From positions 9,512,463 to 9,576,462 of the forward strand of contig NC_135022.1 of NCBI RefSeq assembly GCF_051020955.1: a DNA stretch of 64,000 bases, read 5' to 3'. Both the position numbers and the translations under genes were made by a program. The notes below the pieces were generated by a model, which saw only the letters and a program-made list of their open reading frames with translations, did not search any database and was not told the origin of the DNA. Below are positions 60,199 through 64,000 of the stretch, piece after piece; the first letter of the stretch is position 1, and the number at the start of each line of letters is the position of its first letter. This stretch comes from Megalopta genalis. Lineage: Eukaryota > Arthropoda > Insecta > Hymenoptera > Halictidae.

Positions 60199-61315
60199 CA
60201 GGGTGTCTCAGCTAAAGTAGGCCACCCAAGTACAGTGTTAACGTTTTGTTTGCCGCGGCGAACGTCTCGAAATTTTCATAAAATTATAGTATTTTGTTCG
60301 GTGAAATATACAAATTCTACGGCAATTTTATGTGACATACGATACCTTTTCTAACATTCTTACGCCTTGCGAACCTTAATGAAATTAAGAAATTACAACC
60401 GAACGGTGAAGAAATTAATTTTCAAAAATTAAATTTTTCAAAATATCTGTTACCCACGTGTGGTGTCAAGGTTATGTCAAGGTATTAATAGTTTTATATA
60501 TTATTATTTTTTGTATCATAATGAAATTGTAATACAGTTTTTCAATAGTGCGATTATGACATATACCTTATTGATAAATATAAACAGGATAAATTTGGTT
60601 AATAATATAATTATGATGCATTCTTCGAAAAGTTACGCTACATCGATTTCTACAATTCAAATCTTCGCGAAGTCACGTGTACGTCACGTGTATGTGACTC
60701 CGGTCGTCAAAGTGTTAACGAAAGTTTTTTCAGTTCAGAGAAACGTATGATTCGAACGTAACAATTTCTTCGCAGCTGAGAAATTTTCGGAAATTTCAAG
60801 GCCATCTTCAATTTTTCAATTGTAATCATACATTTTTTTTAACATTATTTAAGACGAAAAATGATTGGTTTAGCAGATATTTAGTTTACCTGAATAAATA
60901 AATAAATAAATACATAAATATATATATATCAGTATTACAATAAATATATGTATGTACATTTACGAATCGTGATAACCTTAATGTACGTAATACGCACTTT
61001 TTGGCACGGCAAAATCCACAAAATTGAAGTTAAAATATCTGCTAACCTAATCAATTTTCAACATACATAAATTAATACTTTTTCGTGGAAAATGCCTAGC
61101 TGCGTCGACCAATGTTCAAAAGAATATGTCATTATAATTGGAAAAATGAAGGTGACCTTGAAACCGCCGGAAATTCTCCAGCCGCGATAAAAATTATTAC
61201 GTTCGTATTATACGTCTCTCTGTACTGAAAAACATTCGCTGATCAAGTTTTTCGATACCTCCAAAAATATCAGAGATTATATGTACATACTTAGGTGTGC
61301 GACACCCTGTATATA
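60199..61315. mobile_element. Possible DNA transposon remnant (CAGGGTGTC ends)
   Basis: CAGGGTGTCTCAGCT at about 60199 and GACACCCTGTATAT near 61303-61316 are inverted, about 1.1 kb apart. No transposase frame is visible inside. The terminal repeat is short, so a chance pairing is possible. The interior is AT-rich, with the poly-TAAA run near 60895. Confidence 0.45.
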
Positions 61316-61423
61316 AACCGATGATCTATACTTTTTTATTATGCTCACCTATCGACACGTAAAATTCACAGATAAGCATCAATTTATATATATTATCCTT
61401 TTCTTTTTTCTACACGTTTTTAA

Positions 61424-61967
61424 CACGTTGAATGCCACGGGGGTCACCGGTGACCGGCACTTAACTCGGCGGTGACGCCATGGGTGCCACCGGTGACCGG
61501 CGCGCCCTAATTGGTAGAAATACATATAATTTCAAACAAAGTCAATATCTACAATTTTGTATTATTACCATCGTCGATTCAAACAGTGACCCCCGTCGCG
61601 ATTAACATGTCGAACATGGTTATCTATTGTAATATTTTAATAAAATAATAAAAAAAAATATAATAATAATAAAATAATAAAAATAATAAAAATAAAAAAA
61701 ATGGTAATAATAATAATAAATAAAAAAAATAATAATAATAAATAAAAAAAATAATAATAATAAATAAAAATAATAATAATAATAAATAAAAATAATAATA
61801 ATAATAATAAATAAAAATAATAATAATAAAAAAATAAGAATAATATTCTAATAAATTAACTTATCTATTGCATATAATATTTCAACACTATATGTACCCC
61901 ATAAAAGAAAATTCATCCTGGCGCCACGGGCAATTTCTGTAAAACCGGCGCGCGGAATTCAACGGTG
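61424..61967. mobile_element. TTAA-flanked element (CACGTTGAATGCCACGG ends)
   Basis: 544 bp between TTAA (61420-61423) and TTAA (61968-61971). The left end CACGTTGAATGCCACGG matches the inverted right end CACCGTTGAATTCCGCG with one gap and a few mismatches. A subterminal CCACCGGTGACCGGCGCG block and a (TAA)n microsatellite (about 61636-61847) fill the interior. Non-autonomous and piggyBac-like by target. Confidence 0.75.
61636..61847. repeat. (TAA)n/(AATAAAAA)n microsatellite
   Basis: Long run of AATAATAAT and AATAAATAAAAA units with no C and almost no G, inside the TTAA-flanked element. Confidence 0.95.
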
Positions 61968-61971
61968 TTAA

Positions 61972-62695
61972 TCCGGGGACACGGAAATTGGTACAGGCAC
62001 GGAAACTGGGACATCCACCCTATAGCCCCGCTAGTCGAAGATAGGAGGCTTGGAAGTCGGAACAACCGAACCGCAATCGGTCCTACTTCGACATCGCGAA
62101 AGCTCCGCGAGCTAATGCCATCTGTGACGGTTGATTCGAACGACTCGACGATATTCGTCGTAATCGCGATCAGTAGATCCCAGCTGGGCGATTTCCATTG
62201 AAAGACCGGCACGCTTCGCGTCTCGCGTTGCCTGTCGCGTGTCCATCGTCGTTTCGTATCGTTTTTCGTATCGTCATTTTGCGTATCGTCGATCGGACGC
62301 GATCGCGGCTGCTACAATGTCGGCGAACGCGGGAAGCCACGTTGCGCAATCCTCCGGTCCGATCCGGATATGCGTCGGAGGAAACGAATTCGCAGCGGCG
62401 CTCGGGCCGTGATTTTCTTTTTCTCTATAGGTTTCGGGATAACTAGGTACCATGGATCGTAAACGGCCGATGCGGGCCGAGCAAAGCATTCCCATAAACT
62501 AATAACGAGGCAAATATTTGTATACGGCCTTTCCCGTGGGCCCGTTGTTGGTAGGTCTTGTGGGATGGCCTCTTCTGGGATGGTCGCGCGCGACACGCTT
62601 ATTTCCAGTTTCTCCTGTTTGTTGCGCAGCTTTGCCGGGAGGAAGACCGCGCGCGGGCCAAGCAATAGCGACGATTTCGTTCTCCAAGCACATGC
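61972..62695. other. GC-rich stretch, no gene supported
   Basis: Overlapping frames on both strands (61913-62665), none with a recognisable domain. No splice-consistent series was found. Confidence 0.4.
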
Positions 62696-62696
62696 G

Positions 62697-63187
62697 TACG
62701 AGCCGTTTATTTTGAAAGCGGCACAAGTCGCTTCACCGTGATGAAAAGTGGTGGTTTTTTTAATGTTTATACAAAATTATTTATACCGAGAAAAATATAT
62801 ATCAATATATCCCGAGATAACAAATGCTAGTAAATCTTCTCGAAAGTTAGCGTCCATATTTGTAACCCTTTGCGGTCGAAACTATTCGAATTCGAGATCC
62901 GAAACATGATTTCTGATCTACAGTAGTTCTATTTTATATAATTTATTGCGATTTATGCGCATGCAATTGAGCCTGTTGACAAGTACAATGCAATTTTAAT
63001 AGTTTCTTTTCAAGTAGAAACAAGTCCGATGCTCTTGGAATGATTTTGAAAAATGGTACACCAATTTTTAGTGGCGCCTCAGAGTCGCCATTCGAGTGCA
63101 AAGGGTTAAACGTGTTAAAACGCGAACCCTTGAATATATCGACTTGAAAACAAAGTGACTTACGCCACTTTCAAAATAAACGGCTCA
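62697..63187. mobile_element. MITE family A, copy 3, with nested insertion
   Basis: Ends GAGCCGTTTATTTTGAAAGC and TTTCAAAATAAACGGCTCAT as in the copy at 5450. It is interrupted at the CATATTTTGAAACGTG site by a 240-bp family E element (62866-63105). Nesting shows that family E moved after this family A copy had inserted. Confidence 0.9.
62866..63105. mobile_element. TTAA MITE family E, copy 2 (nested)
   Basis: 240 bp with left end CCCTTTGCGGTCGAAACTAT and right end TTCGAGTGCAAAGGG, followed by TTAA (63106-63109). The left target is GTAA, one change from TTAA. It shares GATGCTCTTGGAATGATTTT with copy 1. Confidence 0.88.
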
Positions 63188-63308
63188 TATATACAAGTAC
63201 ATATGTCGCATCGTGGACACGCTGCATCGCCGTCAAGTCGACCGAGGAATACGGGCGTTTTGCTTTTCAGCGGAAGGGTGCTTTCCGGTGGCCCGATCAG
63301 AAGGTTAA

Positions 63309-63550
63309 CCCTTTGCACTCGAAGTTATTTCAACTGTAAATCCAAAATCAGTTTTCTTACTTATAGTATCTTTATTTTGTACGATAAAACGCATTTTATG
63401 CACATGAAATTGACTCTTGGGACTCGCGCAATAATTGCACTGTTAACAATTTTTTAAAAATCTAAACTTTGTTCATATAAAAATCATCTTACAAAACGGG
63501 ACGTAACAAATTTTAGCGGTGCCTCTGTGTCACCACTCGAGTGCAAAGGG
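63309..63550. mobile_element. TTAA MITE family E, copy 3
   Basis: 242 bp between TTAA (63305-63308) and TTAA (63551-63554). Perfect 15-bp inverted ends CCCTTTGCACTCGAA / TTCGAGTGCAAAGGG. The interior is more diverged than between copies 1 and 2. Confidence 0.9.
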
Positions 63551-63554
63551 TTAA

Positions 63555-63798
63555 TGCCGAAGGGATTCCCAACGGTCGATTTGCGTTTTCGGTGGTTCTG
63601 TTCTGCTCTATCGCGTTTGCACCACGCGCTGCTGCTCCACGCGTTACTTCCACGCGTTTCTCCTGCCGTTTCATCTTGGCACGCATCTCTCCGTTCCCGG
63701 TTTCTCTCGCGGAAGAGCCGGCTCGATCGAGGATCGGAAATCGATCGTTCGATCGCCGGTTAATCTTGAGCGGAGCAACTGCGGCGGTTCTTCTCTCG

Positions 63799-63830
<32 letters not shown>

Positions 63831-64000
63831 TTCTCCTCTCTTGACAAACGTAGATTTTGTTATCGCCGCGGGACAGGAGTCCGGCAACGAAACCGGATGT
63901 CCGCCCGCGCAGGATGTGACGTCAGAACTGCTGTTCGCCGGCAGGCCAACGAGTACCGTAAACCTGCCCACCCGCTTGCTATTGCTTGCCATTGCTTGCT
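63555..64000. other. GC-rich tail with (CT)n run, no gene supported
   Basis: A CT microsatellite lies at about 63805-63840. The 159-codon minus frame (63513-63992) runs through it and through the family E end, so it is not credible as a gene. Confidence 0.45.

Noticed and set aside
1..64000. tRNA genes, rRNA, CRISPR arrays, retroviral or LTR elements
   Set aside because: I looked for characteristic motifs by eye and found none; a covariance-model or LTR search would be needed to exclude them.

Overview
This is a eukaryotic nuclear window, almost certainly from an insect and most likely a hymenopteran. The evidence is spliced genes with short GT-AG introns, a ZAD-C2H2 zinc-finger gene (an arthropod-expanded class), AT-rich intergenic DNA with GC/CpG-rich patches, and many short DNA-transposon derivatives, including mariner ends that start TTGGGTTGGCAAC. 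I saw no bacterial operons, CRISPR arrays, rRNA or convincing tRNA genes.

Layout. 1-16.4 kb: no recognisable gene; AT-rich DNA, a 44-bp satellite (4.2-4.5 kb), and many MITE-like elements flanked by TA or TTAA. 16.4-20.3 kb (+): RSPH1-type MORN-repeat radial-spoke gene with an internally deleted mariner in its last intron. 22.0-26.9 kb (-): SUN-domain nuclear-envelope gene, apparently with two alternative N-termini. 26.9-30.6 kb: repeats, a GA microsatellite and a large imperfect hairpin. 30.6-35.2 kb (+): ZAD plus about 18 C2H2 fingers. 36.7-39.4 kb (-): TMEM209. 39.8-42.7 kb (-): mitochondrial methylcrotonoyl-CoA carboxylase alpha subunit (MCCC1). 43.5-44.5 kb (-): a small ZAD-like protein without fingers. 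45.1-45.8 kb (-): mRpS28. 46.2-46.7 kb (+): mRpL14, divergent from mRpS28. 47.4-48.9 kb (+): Tom40. 48.9-64 kb: no gene I can support; microsatellites, GC-rich DNA open in many frames, MITEs and a composite mariner.

The genes are independent housekeeping or regulatory units, but 39.8-48.9 kb is notable: four of its five genes encode mitochondrial proteins (MCCC1, mRpS28, mRpL14, Tom40). For most genes I rebuilt exon boundaries by hand and the splice phases close in frame. The exceptions are the missing 5' exons of RSPH1 and SUN, one SUN junction and one TMEM209 donor.

The most unusual observation is a composite mariner at 54996-55931. It carries 227 bp of the RSPH1 gene (32 codons of an exon, its donor site and intron), together with the same mariner insertion that sits in the RSPH1 intron 36 kb away. 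This is a transposon that has copied a piece of a host gene. In the exon part the two copies differ only at synonymous sites.
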